NCBI RefSeq assembly: GCF_014207635.1
Contig: NZ_JACHIE010000011.1
Span: 22,106 to 86,105 of the forward strand
Direction: 5' to 3'
Origin: Acetobacter lovaniensis
Lineage (GTDB): Bacteria > Pseudomonadota > Alphaproteobacteria > Acetobacterales > Acetobacteraceae
DNA length: 64,000 nucleotides
This document shows positions 55,232 to 64,000 of this stretch, one piece after another; the first letter of the stretch is position 1, and each line of letters starts with the position of its first letter. The position numbers were made by a program, and so were the translations under genes. Below the pieces are notes generated by a model. It was given only the letters and a program-made list of their open reading frames with translations, was not told the origin of the DNA and did no database searches.

Positions 55232-56311
55232 TCAGTTCTTCGTTAATCGGACATCCTGTGTCGGCGACGCAAGCCAGGCCGCCAGTTGCCTGACCATAGA
55301 TCGTGCGACGCGGCCTGCCCCCAGCAGGGTGGCGCATGCGGGGCCGCACCAGGATCCATAACCCAGCAGCCAGAGACGTGGCTCCCTGACGGCCTGCTGT
55401 CCGTTAACGCGAATCAGCCCGTCCGGCTCGATCACGTCGAGCGGCGCAAATGCGGAGAGCGCGGGTCGGAAGCCGGTACACCAGATGATCGCGTCGATGG
55501 CTTCTTCCCGCCCGTCGGGCCAGACGACGCCCGTTGCGGTCATACGTACAAACGGGCGCACCGCGTGGAGCACGCCTCGCTCCATGGCGGCGCGCACAGG
55601 TGGTACCATGACGATATCGCCAAAACCGCCGGCAGGCATGGCCGACGGGCCGCCGAGAACGCGAGCGGTCGCCCGCTCGAACAGAACCCGTCCATCCACG
55701 TCATCGGGCAAGAAGACGGGGTCATGCAGCGTGACCCATGTTGCCTGGGCGACAAGCGACATCTCCGCCAGGATCTGCGCCCCGGAATTGCCGCCTCCCA
55801 CCACAAGCACACGCCGGCCAGCAAAGGGCGCGGCATTCCGGTAATGGCTGGAATGGAGTTGCGTCGCGCCAAAGAGGTCATGCCCCGCGACATCGGGAAT
55901 GAAAGGGGCTGACCACGTACCGGTCGCCCCGATAACCGCACGGCTGAGGAAATCACCTGTGTTCGTCCGGACATTCAGGAGTTTTCCTTCCGCGCGCTCC
56001 ACGCGATCGACCGATACGGGGCGGTGGATCGGCGGCGCATAGCGCGCCTCATACCGGTACAGATAGTCCAGCACCTCGTCGCGGGTGGGGTAGCTGCCAT
56101 CGGGCGTGTCGGGCATCGGCCAGCCGGGCAGTGAACTGTAGGACGCGGGTGAAAACAGATGCAGGGAGTCCCAGCCGTGGACCCATGCCCCTCCCGCCTG
56201 CGTCCCGTTGTCCAGAATGACGTAGGTCAGCCCGGTCCGGCGCAGGAAATAGGACGCGGCGAGCGCTGCCTGACCGCCGCCCACGATCACGACATCGAAC
56301 GGTTCCGCCAT
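55232..56311 (-). CDS. arsO: ArsO-like flavin-containing monooxygenase
   Basis: This is a flavoprotein of about 359 residues (start at 56311, MAEPFDVVIVGGGQAALAASYFLRRTG, or at 56323). It has two Rossmann motifs, GGGQAALA near the N-terminus and GGGNSGAQILAEMS near residue 180. The FMO-like ATG segment GATGTWSAPFIP is also present. ArsO-type genes are found in ars operons and are proposed to oxidise or handle arsenic species, although the reaction is not settled. It is the last gene of this ars operon. Confidence 0.8.
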   Translation of the reverse strand: MAEPFDVVIVGGGQAALAASYFLRRTGLTYVILDNGTQAGGAWVHGWDSLHLFSPASYSSLPGWPMPDTPDGSYPTRDEVLDYLYRYEARYAPPIHRPVSVDRVERAEGKLLNVRTNTGDFLSRAVIGATGTWSAPFIPDVAGHDLFGATQLHSSHYRNAAPFAGRRVLVVGGGNSGAQILAEMSLVAQATWVTLHDPVFLPDDVDGRVLFERATARVLGGPSAMPAGGFGDIVMVPPVRAAMERGVLHAVRPFVRMTATGVVWPDGREEAIDAIIWCTGFRPALSAFAPLDVIEPDGLIRVNGQQAVREPRLWLLGYGSWCGPACATLLGAGRVARSMVRQLAAWLASPTQDVRLTKN

Positions 56312-56319
56312 TGCCCGGC

Positions 56320-57041
56320 TCACAGACTTTCCGGGAGACGAAATTCCGCCTTGCGTTCACTGTAGCGATCCACGAGGTAGTCGGCCCGGTCGCGCAAAAG
56401 CCATGTGAACTTCACCAACTCTTCCATGACATCCACCATCCGGTCATAGAGGGGGGACGGCTTCATCCGGTCATCGTCACCGAACTGCGTATAGGCCATT
56501 GGCACGCTGGACTGGTTGGGGATGGTAAACATCCGCATCCACCGGCCCAGCACCCGCAGGGCATTGACGGAATTGAAGCTCTGCGATCCGCCCGAGACCT
56601 GCATGACCGCCAGCGTGCGGCCCTGCGTCGGGCGGATCGAGCCTTCGGTGAGGGGCAACCAGTCGATCTGGTTTTTGAATACTGCCGTCATGTTGCCGTG
56701 CCGTTCAGGGCTGCACCAGACCTGGCCTTCCGACCAGATTGAGAGGTCCCGCAGTTCCTGCACTTTCGGATGGGTCGCAGGCACGGAATCCGCTACCGGC
56801 AGGCCGGTCGGGTCGAACACCCGTGTCTCGGCCCCCAGCACCTTCAGGATGCGTTCTGCCTCAAGCACCAGCAACCGGCTGAAGGATCGGGGACGCAAAG
56901 AGCCGAAGAGCAGAAGGATACGCGGCGGATGGTCCACACGCGGTTGCGGTTCCAGCCGCGCGAGATCGACCCGTTCAAGATATTCGGGGTGGAGGGCCGG
57001 CAAGTCAGGTTCAGTCATTGTGATATCGGTCCATTCGTGCA

Positions 57042-57042
<1 letters not shown>
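56320..57042 (-). CDS. arsH: Arsenical resistance protein ArsH
   Basis: ArsH is an NADPH-dependent FMN reductase that oxidises trivalent organoarsenicals. The ATG at 57042 overlaps the arsB stop (TAATG), giving 240 residues; an ATG at 57018 is also possible. The flavin-binding loop is [10 protein letters not shown], followed by [12 protein letters not shown] and [18 protein letters not shown]. The C-terminus ends EFRLPESL. It lies between arsB and arsO. Confidence 0.94.
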
Positions 57043-58336
<1,294 letters not shown>

Positions 58337-58337
<1 letters not shown>

Positions 58338-59266
58338 CAGGAGATCCGCTTTCCGGATTCATCGACGATCTTCTCGCCGTCCTCTTTGACGAAAGCGCCT
58401 CGCTGCGGGTTGGGCAGGATGTCCAGTACCGCCTCGGACGGACGGCAGAGCGCAACACCGAGCGGGGTGACGACGATCGGCCGGTTCATCAGGATTGGAT
58501 GCGCCATCATGGCGTCGATCAGGTCGTCATCGGTCAGGGATGGATTGTCGAGGCCAAGCGCATCATAGGGCGTGCCCTTGCGCCGCAGGAGATCGCGAAC
58601 CGAGATTCCCATGCGCGTGATGAGACTGACCAGTTCGGCGCGCGATGGCGGAGTTTTGAGGTATTCGATGATGGTCGGCTCGATCCCGGCATTGCGGATC
58701 AGGGCAAGTGTATTGCGCGATGTGCCGCAATCCGGGTTGTGATAGATCGTAACGCCGGTTGTCTCGGTGCCAATGTCGCGCAATTTCGTCACCAGACTGG
58801 CAGTCTCAAGCTTGGCGATCGGCAACGCGACAAGCAGGGAAATACGATTCTTCAGACCCTTGAACGCCGAGACGAACGCGCGTTCCCGGTCGGCATCGGT
58901 TCCCGAAACACTACTCGGATCGGGAATGCCCCAATGGGCCGTGATGGGTTTTCCTGGCCATACCGGACAGACTTCTCCTGCGGCGTCATCGCAGACGGTA
59001 AAAACGAAATCCATAACGGGAGCGTTCGCAACAGCGAACTCATCCCAGGGCTTGGAACGCAGCCCCTCGGTCGGGTAGTCGAAGCTCGTCAGTACTTTCA
59101 AGGCGAGAGGATTGACCTGCCCCTTGGGATGGCTTCCGGCGGAGAAGACTCTGAAATGGCCGGCACCATCCTTGCGCAGGATGCTCTCGGCCAAGATTGA
59201 ACGTGCGGAATTACCCGTACACAGAAACAAGACATTGAAGACGCGATCGGTCATTGGGGGGCTCAC
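58337..59266 (-). CDS. arsC: Arsenate reductase, fusion of two ArsC families
   Basis: This 309-residue protein joins two unrelated arsenate reductases. Residues 1-160 are a low-molecular-weight phosphatase type (thioredoxin-linked) ArsC, with the P-loop CTGNSARS at 16-23 and Cys92 and Cys100 ([10 protein letters not shown]). Residues 170-309 are a glutaredoxin-linked ArsC with [12 protein letters not shown] and the catalytic Cys180. Both active sites look intact. The GTG at 59266 overlaps the arsR stop by 3 nt (GTGA); an ATG at 59254 could also serve. Confidence 0.93.
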
Positions 59267-59604
59267 TCGGATGGGCAGCAGGAGGACAGTTCTGCAACCA
59301 GTGGCTCACAGAGTTCGGGGCTTCGCCCGCAGCAGTCCTTGACGAGAAACAGCATCAGTTCCCGCAGGCGCGGCAGGCAGGCACGATAGACAATCACACG
59401 GCTATGGCGCTGCGAGGTCAGCAGGCCAGCCCGCGTCAGGGTGGCGAGATGGGCCGAGATCGTGTTCTGCGGGACATTGAGATGCCGCGCGACGTCTCCG
59501 GCCGGCAGCCCGTCCGGTTCGTGGCGCACCAGCAGGCGGAAGATTTCCAGTCGCGTGGATTGCGACAGTGCGCTCAGGGCTGATAGGCTCGATTCGGTAT
59601 CCAT
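59263..59604 (-). CDS. arsR: Arsenic-responsive repressor ArsR
   Basis: This 113-residue winged-helix repressor of the ArsR/SmtB family has helix-turn-helix ARHLNVPQNTISAHLATLTRAGLL. The E. coli metal site ELCVCDL in helix 3 is absent. Cysteines cluster at the C-terminus (Cys91, 92, 99, 109, 110), as in some other ArsR types where arsenite binds a C-terminal site. The ATG lies inside a perfect inverted repeat that probably is its operator. Confidence 0.95.
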   Translation of the reverse strand: MDTESSLSALSALSQSTRLEIFRLLVRHEPDGLPAGDVARHLNVPQNTISAHLATLTRAGLLTSQRHSRVIVYRACLPRLRELMLFLVKDCCGRSPELCEPLVAELSSCCPSE

Positions 59605-59628
59605 ATATCCTTACTCACGGATATATGG
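59601..59628 (-). promoter_or_regulatory. Probable ArsR operator over the arsR start
   Basis: CCATATATCC and GGATATATGG form a perfect 10-bp inverted repeat with an 8-bp spacer. The arsR ATG lies in one arm. ArsR-family operators are often AT-rich dyads near the promoter, so autoregulation here would also cover the start region. Confidence 0.7.
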
Positions 59629-59833
59629 AATATTGTCAAACCCCTTTCGCCCGATGGACCGTTCCTGTCGCCGGATTGCTCAGCGTCATTGCCGATTTCC
59701 GACTGGCTGCTTTCCCGACATCGGCCATTCATCATTCTCTATTCCACTGATGGCGGGCCGGCGGGACCGCGCATCACACGGACGCTCGACGATGCCGCCG
59801 TCAAGCTTGGGCCTTTGCCTGCCATGATCGCCG

Positions 59834-60043
59834 ATCGGGTGCGTCGCTGCACCCGCCGCGTTGATCGGTGCGTCCAACGTTTTCGGGCTGGCCGTCGCTG
59901 CCGCGATCAGCCTGTTCGGCCTGGGCTCGGGCGCTGCGCTCGCGATCGTCGTGGGTGTGCTCGTCGAGGTCCCGGTTATGCTTTCGGTCGTTGGACTCGT
60001 GAAGCGCACGCGACTCTGGTATGAGGTGCGTTCAGCCGTCTGA
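59834..60043 (+). pseudogene. Acr3-type arsenite permease, 3' remnant
   Basis: The frame reads [20 protein letters not shown] and then [20 protein letters not shown] and [13 protein letters not shown], ending near 60043. This is the highly conserved C-terminal part of the Acr3 (ArsB of the Acr3 class) pump. An in-frame stop lies just upstream (59825-59827) and no start or upstream domain is visible. It is a broken relic between arsR and merR. Its end overlaps the convergent merR stop by about 12 bp. Confidence 0.75.
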
Positions 60044-60463
60044 GGGTGCGGCTGACGGGGTCACCTCGGCGAGGGTTTCGAGCAGCGGGCAGCCGCTATT
60101 GTCGCCGCGTTCGCAGGCCTGCACCGCCCTCGTCAGCACGCTCGCCATCCGTTCGAGGTCGGCAAGCTTCGAGCGCACTTCTGCCAGATGGTCCTTTGCC
60201 AGATCGTGCGCTTGCTGGCACGACTGCGCGCCACCCTCAGCCAGCGTCAAAAACGTCCGGATCGCCTCGATCGAGAAGCCGAGTTCACGGGCTCGGCGAA
60301 CGAAGCTCAGACGGCGCACGTCGCCTGCACCGTAATGGCGATAACGCCCGCGTCGGATCGGGACAGGAAGCACGCCGATCCGCTCATAATAGCGGATCGT
60401 CTCGATGTTGCAGCCGGTTTGGCGTGAGAGTTCGCCGATCGGTATCGTTTCTGAAGCCGGCAT
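60032..60463 (-). CDS. merR: Mercury-responsive regulator MerR
   Basis: This 143-residue MerR protein has an N-terminal winged helix ([22 protein letters not shown]) and a dimerisation helix. Cys82, Cys117 and Cys125 match the three mercury-binding cysteines of classical MerR (82, 117, 126). It is divergent from merT across 69 bp that contain the operator. Its 3' end overlaps an Acr3 relic. Confidence 0.94.
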   Translation of the reverse strand: MPASETIPIGELSRQTGCNIETIRYYERIGVLPVPIRRGRYRHYGAGDVRRLSFVRRARELGFSIEAIRTFLTLAEGGAQSCQQAHDLAKDHLAEVRSKLADLERMASVLTRAVQACERGDNSGCPLLETLAEVTPSAAPSDG

Positions 60464-60474
60464 GAAGATTCCGC

Positions 60475-60505
60475 TTGAGTCTGTAGTTGCTACAGATGGT
60501 ATCGC
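60475..60505 (+). promoter_or_regulatory. mer operator and promoter
   Basis: A TTGAGT -35 (60475-60480) and a TATCGC -10 (60500-60505) are spaced by 19 bp, the long spacing that MerR underwinds. The spacer holds the dyad CTGTAG-TTG-CTACAG (60481-60495). This controls merT and, on the other side, merR. Confidence 0.75.
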
Positions 60506-60532
60506 TCGGTTCGGTCACGCACAAGGATTCGT

Positions 60533-60895
60533 ATGTCGCAACCTCTTCAACCCCGCCCCAAGGGTATCGGTGCCGCCTCCCTCACACTCGGCGGGATTGC
60601 GGCGGCATTCGCCGTCGCCTCGTGTTGCGCGCTCCCGATCCTGCTCACGTCAGCCGGACTCGGCGTCGCCTGGCTTTCCGGCATCGCGGTCGCAACTGCG
60701 CCCTTCCGCACGCCGCTTCTGATCGTCGGCGCGCTGTTCCTCCTGTTCGGTGCGGTCTTGCTCGGGCGGCAGCAGGTTGCGGCATCGCGTTGCGGACCGG
60801 ACGGTGTCTGCACGCCGCCGGCGGTCCGGATATTCACCTTTGCTGGCCTGCTGGTCGGCGTCGTGCTGCTCTATCTTGGCTACCGTTATGCCTGA
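60533..60895 (+). CDS. merT: Mercuric transport protein MerT
   Basis: MerT is an inner-membrane mercuric ion importer. The 120-residue protein has three helices, the conserved Cys31-Cys32 pair in the first helix (ASCCALP) and Cys87 and Cys93 in the cytoplasmic loop. The ATG has AAGGA 6 nt upstream. No MerP gene follows. The next gene overlaps its end by 8 nt. Confidence 0.93.
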   Translation: MSQPLQPRPKGIGAASLTLGGIAAAFAVASCCALPILLTSAGLGVAWLSGIAVATAPFRTPLLIVGALFLLFGAVLLGRQQVAASRCGPDGVCTPPAVRIFTFAGLLVGVVLLYLGYRYA

Positions 60896-61112
60896 CGCCG
60901 CGATCGAACTGCGCTCCACGCTCACCTGTCCACATTGTGGGCATCAGGCGACCGAGACCATGCCGACCAATGCGTGCCAGTTCTTCTACGACTGCAAGGG
61001 TTGCGGTATGGTGCTCAAGCCCAAGCCGGGCGATTGCTGCGTATTTTGTTCCTATGGAACCGTGTCGTGTCCGCCGGTCCAGGCCGACGGCAAGGATAGC
61101 TGCTGCCGTTGA
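60888..61112 (+). CDS. GDCCVxC domain-containing protein
   Basis: This 74-residue protein contains the GDCCVFCSYG signature that names the family, and a CPHC and CKGC pair that could bind metal. Some relatives use selenocysteine; here all are ordinary Cys codons. The function is unknown. Its position after merT in mercury loci suggests metal binding or delivery. The ATG overlaps the merT stop region by 8 nt. Confidence 0.85.
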   Translation: MPDAAIELRSTLTCPHCGHQATETMPTNACQFFYDCKGCGMVLKPKPGDCCVFCSYGTVSCPPVQADGKDSCCR

Positions 61113-61577
61113 TTGGCAAGCCACCGCAAATCAGCGGCGTAGCACCTCAACCGCAATCAGCTTGATCCTGGGCCACAACAACGTCAGCCAGCACCATCAT
61201 CGCGGTCGCGATGCCCAAGCGGAGTTATTATCGCTGGATCGAGCGTGGCGTGCTCGACGGTTGTCTGGCGACCCTGATCGGGGAAGTGGCCCGCCACAGC
61301 GCGCTGCAAGCCCGGCTTCGTCACGCTGCTCCATTCCATTTCGCCCCTGCGGGTGCAGCCCGCCGCTTCTGCGGGCCTCTCGGCTCGCTCTCGTCGCCCA
61401 CCCCCGCCTCGCGGGAGGTTCATGGGGCTTTTTGGGCAGGGCCGGTGGCAGCGATGATTTTTTCTTCCGACCGCCGTTTGGGACTGGACTGTCAGGATAT
61501 GTCGCCAGCAACTTCCTGTCCCTCGGCGCGTCTATCTTCAATCCAGGGGAATTTAACTGTCCTTATCGCTACGACGA
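61113..61577. other. Intergenic region between mer locus and relaxase, no gene seen
   Basis: These 465 bp lie between the convergent GDCCVxC and relaxase genes. Open frames exist on both strands because of the high GC content, but none has a recognisable product. No merA or merP remnant was recognised. Confidence 0.5.
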
Positions 61578-63317
61578 CTACAGTCCGAGCCCCCGGTTCC
61601 GGGTGAAGCTCCAGTCGATCCCGCCATCGTCGCGTGCGACGCCGGAGACGTGCTGGCCCCGCTGCTTCTCCAGCGACGGAGTCCATGGTACAAGCTGGAA
61701 CTGGAGCCCATCATCGATCATCGCATAGCGGCCGGAGGCCAACGTCATGCGTTGACGATACGTGCCGGTGACATACTCACCCGAGGCCGACTGGCTGAAC
61801 GCCCGGCCTGTCTCGCCGGCGAGCTGCTCTCCGACTTCCCGGACCTCGCGGTCCCTGAGTTTCCCGATCAGGTTGCGCGCAAGGACCACCCCCTGCGTCC
61901 GACGTTCGGCAAGACCCTGCTCAATCAGTTGCTCGGTCCGCCGCTCCATCGCCTCGCGCACTTCGGCACCGAAGCCACTCTGGCCTAGCGCCGCGGGATC
62001 GCGCGCCACTGCTTGCCGGTCGAGCCAGGTGGCCCCTCGCGCCGTCACCTGATCCTCAATCGACAGGTCAGAACGAACAGCCAGAGCAACGCGACGCTGC
62101 CCTTTCCTGTCATCGAAGGCGCGAAGCTCCACAACCGATCCCATGCTGCCATCACCGGTCGCATCGAGATCGGGAAAGCGGATATGATGCGTGCGGCCAT
62201 CCACCCCGTCGATGACGGCGTAGGCAGTGCCTTTCAGTTCATCGTCCAGCCCGCGATCGACCAGCCTGCCGATGACGGGAACATCAAGGCTTTCACCCCC
62301 CAGCACATAGCTCGACGCGCTCCGCTCGATGCCGCGCTCGGTCAGGGAGCGGTGGATACGCTTGATGATGTCGCCGCGCTCCCCGAGTTCGCGGAGCGTC
62401 ACCTCGGCGGATTCATCCAGCATCCATTGTCCCTGACCGACCTGATGGGCGAGGCCAAGCCCTTCCAGGCTGCGCAGGCGCCCGACCTTCAGGGCCTCGA
62501 ACGGATCAGGCTGCCGATCCGGCGCTGGCGCCATGTCGATGATGCCGTTGCGGCCCGCGTCGCGGGCAAGTTGCCGGTCAAGCTGGGTCCAGTGCTCGGC
62601 ATCGACCTGGCGTTCGAGTGCGCGGTGAATTTCGACGTCATTGCGCGGCCCGAGTTCCTGCGTCACCAGATCCTGGGCGCGGGCGCGCAGGCCCTCGCGG
62701 ATGTAATCGCGGGAGATCACGAGATCGCTGCCATCTTCGGCCACGCCGCGCACGAGGATATGGACATGGGGGTGCTGGGTGTTCCAGTGGTCCACCCCCA
62801 CCCAGTCCAGTTTTGTGCCGAGGTCTTTCTCCATCTGCCCGACCAGCTCGCGGGCATAGCCCTTGAGGTCGGCCATGTCGGGCGCGTCCTCGGGTGAGAC
62901 GATGAAACGGAAATGGTGACGGTCGTCCTCGCAGCGCTCGGCGAACGCCTTCGGGTCAGCATCGTCGATGCCAGGACCGAAGAGCCGCGCCTTTTCGCCG
63001 TCCTTCGTGACCCCTTCCCGGCGCAGGTAACGCAGATGGGCGGCGAGTGGCGCCTTGCGCCCGCTGTGGCGCACGACACGGGCCTTGACGGTCACGCGGC
63101 GGGCACGGCTGGTCAGCAGACGATTGGCCCTGGCTGCTGCGACGCGGCCACGCCCGAAGGACGAGCGGGAACCGCCGCCGCTGCGGCCCGATCGGAACCC
63201 ACCGCCTCCGGCACGCTGGGCCGAGGCGAGGGCCTGGGCGACGAAGGGCTTGAGCCGCTGGGCGCGCGGCGAGCGGATGCGGCCCAGACGGGGCTGGAAA
63301 TCATTCTCGCGGGCCAT
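61578..63317 (-). CDS. Relaxase with DUF3363 domain
   Basis: This is the VirD2/TraI-like nickase that starts conjugative transfer at oriT. The start at 63317 (MARENDFQPRLGRIRSPRAQ) matches the usual family N-terminus; a longer frame from 63449 adds unconserved residues. The 579-residue protein has an Arg-rich N-terminus and the HUH-like motif QHPHVHILVRG (His182, 184, 186), after HHFRFIVSPEDAPDM. The DUF3363 C-terminal region follows. It is preceded by a lytic transglycosylase gene. Confidence 0.94.
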   Translation of the reverse strand: MARENDFQPRLGRIRSPRAQRLKPFVAQALASAQRAGGGGFRSGRSGGGSRSSFGRGRVAAARANRLLTSRARRVTVKARVVRHSGRKAPLAAHLRYLRREGVTKDGEKARLFGPGIDDADPKAFAERCEDDRHHFRFIVSPEDAPDMADLKGYARELVGQMEKDLGTKLDWVGVDHWNTQHPHVHILVRGVAEDGSDLVISRDYIREGLRARAQDLVTQELGPRNDVEIHRALERQVDAEHWTQLDRQLARDAGRNGIIDMAPAPDRQPDPFEALKVGRLRSLEGLGLAHQVGQGQWMLDESAEVTLRELGERGDIIKRIHRSLTERGIERSASSYVLGGESLDVPVIGRLVDRGLDDELKGTAYAVIDGVDGRTHHIRFPDLDATGDGSMGSVVELRAFDDRKGQRRVALAVRSDLSIEDQVTARGATWLDRQAVARDPAALGQSGFGAEVREAMERRTEQLIEQGLAERRTQGVVLARNLIGKLRDREVREVGEQLAGETGRAFSQSASGEYVTGTYRQRMTLASGRYAMIDDGLQFQLVPWTPSLEKQRGQHVSGVARDDGGIDWSFTRNRGLGL

Positions 63318-63615
63318 TGGCGCCCCGAATGTGCGAAAAAGGCCGGTGCAACAAGGAAAAGTAGGGTCGGAAAACATTGGAGGAGAGAGAGAAACATTGT
63401 GTAGGAAAGGTAAAAACGCTGGAAAACCAACACCCCAACCGAGGCGCAATGTGCGCCCTTTTATCTCGCCTCTTCTTTGCCCAGACCCAGTGCGCCCCCT
63501 GATCCCTGCTACGATCCCTCATGAGAAACGCTGGACCACGCCAGACCACGATGATGCGCTGACCTGCGACCGGCTGCGAATGGGCGGTAAGCAGAGGCGG
63601 ATTCGGCATGGTCAT
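63301..63615 (-). CDS. Small open frame coupled to the transglycosylase gene, doubtful
   Basis: This 104-codon frame starts with an ATG overlapping the transglycosylase stop (ATGA), which favours translation. The middle is basic (WAKKRRDKRAHIAPRLG) and the end is Phe/Ser-rich. It overlaps the relaxase start by 17 bp in another frame. No family was recognised, and it may be a chance frame. Confidence 0.3.
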   Translation of the reverse strand: MTMPNPPLLTAHSQPVAGQRIIVVWRGPAFLMRDRSRDQGAHWVWAKKRRDKRAHIAPRLGCWFSSVFTFPTQCFSLSSNVFRPYFSLLHRPFSHIRGANGPRE

Positions 63616-64000
63616 GGTGCCGGCTCCCTGTCAGAAACCGTCACGAACAGGCCAGCGGAGTGCGGTGCAATAGGCGACAGATCGCGTGCGGTGATGTTGG
63701 CAGACGCATCGTTCGCGAGTGCGATAAAGATCGGCGCGCGCCTCCATGCCAGGGGATCGGGATGCACCGCCAGAAGCGGTATTGTGTCACCGTTCTGGCC
63801 GAGAAGAGGCAGAAGACCGGCGACATAGGCGAGTGTTTCGGGCGGCAACGGGCGATGCCGATCGCGGAAGTCCTCGTAGCGTCCCGGTCCGGCATTATAG
63901 GCTGCGAGATGGGGTGGTTGCCGTCCTCCCCGCACGGCATCGCAATGTGCCAGAATGGTCGTTGGAAGAAACGACTGCGCGAAAGGACGGCAGATGAAGG
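63612..64000 (-). CDS. Lytic transglycosylase, C-terminal part (runs off right edge)
   Basis: The frame is open to the right edge of the window. The segment HLAAYNAGPGRYEDF followed by RPLPPETLAYVAGLLPLLG is the end of the SLT domain of conjugation-associated lytic transglycosylases (VirB1-like), which open the cell wall for the pilus. The residues just upstream of AYNAGP (AVRGGRQPP) fit the family poorly, so an altered or frameshifted stretch is possible. The catalytic Glu lies outside the window. Confidence 0.75.
   Translation of the reverse strand, partial: FICRPFAQSFLPTTILAHCDAVRGGRQPPHLAAYNAGPGRYEDFRDRHRPLPPETLAYVAGLLPLLGQNGDTIPLLAVHPDPLAWRRAPIFIALANDASANITARDLSPIAPHSAGLFVTVSDREPAP

Noticed and set aside
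60487..61728. 413-codon plus-strand frame over merT and beyond
   Set aside because: It runs out of frame through merT and the GDCCVxC gene and is Arg/Ser/Pro-rich, as expected of a shadow frame.

Overview
The window looks like a chromosome segment of an acetic acid bacterium (Acetobacteraceae, Alphaproteobacteria; Acetobacter, Gluconacetobacter or Komagataeibacter-like). This is inferred from GC-rich coding DNA, the order yebC-ruvCAB-ybgC-tolQRAB / pal-cpoB-tilS-ftsH-folP, a Tat-like signal on TolB, and a full set of ubiquinone accessory factors (UbiK, COQ9-like, UbiM-like). No 16S gene is present, so the genus is not settled.

About 1-38.9 kb is core chromosome. A long minus-strand block (0-15.3 kb) holds secA, yebC, ruvCAB, ybgC, the Tol-Pal envelope system, tilS, ftsH and the start of folP. 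Plus-strand genes follow (15.5-21.9 kb): a SurA/PpiC-type isomerase, argJ, an RDD membrane protein, a large MscS-type channel and a 2-oxoglutarate dioxygenase. Next come a short-J-domain chaperone, ubiK, a YbjN gene, proC, a COQ9-like gene, tRNA-Gln, an MFS exporter, HU, an Ivy-type lysozyme inhibitor and a DUF4186 gene. A compact minus-strand operon (30.4-36.5 kb) runs hisB-hisH-GNAT-hisA-hisF-hisE-HIT-nitroreductase-UbiM-like hydroxylase. NAD synthetase and tRNA-Gly(GCC) close the core part.

From tRNA-Gly to the right edge the content is that of an integrative conjugative element or genomic island. It starts with a LysR regulator divergent from a two-gene SRPBCC-like/GST unit. A complete P-type mating-pair apparatus follows (traG-copG-trbB-C-D-E-J-L-F-G-I-DUF2274), then an AT-richer patch of small orphan genes that includes a NepR-like anti-sigma-factor homologue. 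The cargo is an arsenic operon (arsR, a two-family arsC fusion, arsB, arsH, arsO) and a minimal mercury locus (merR, merT, GDCCVxC protein). Between the two metal loci lies the broken 3' end of an Acr3 arsenite pump. At the right edge are a DUF3363 relaxase and part of a lytic transglycosylase. No integrase and no far attachment site are inside the window, so the element runs past the right edge.

The points most worth a second look are the NepR-like gene on mobile DNA, a near-identical 22-bp element upstream of both traG and trbB, the dual arsenate reductase fusion, the Acr3 remnant, the mercury locus without a visible merA, and a lipobox on TrbG.
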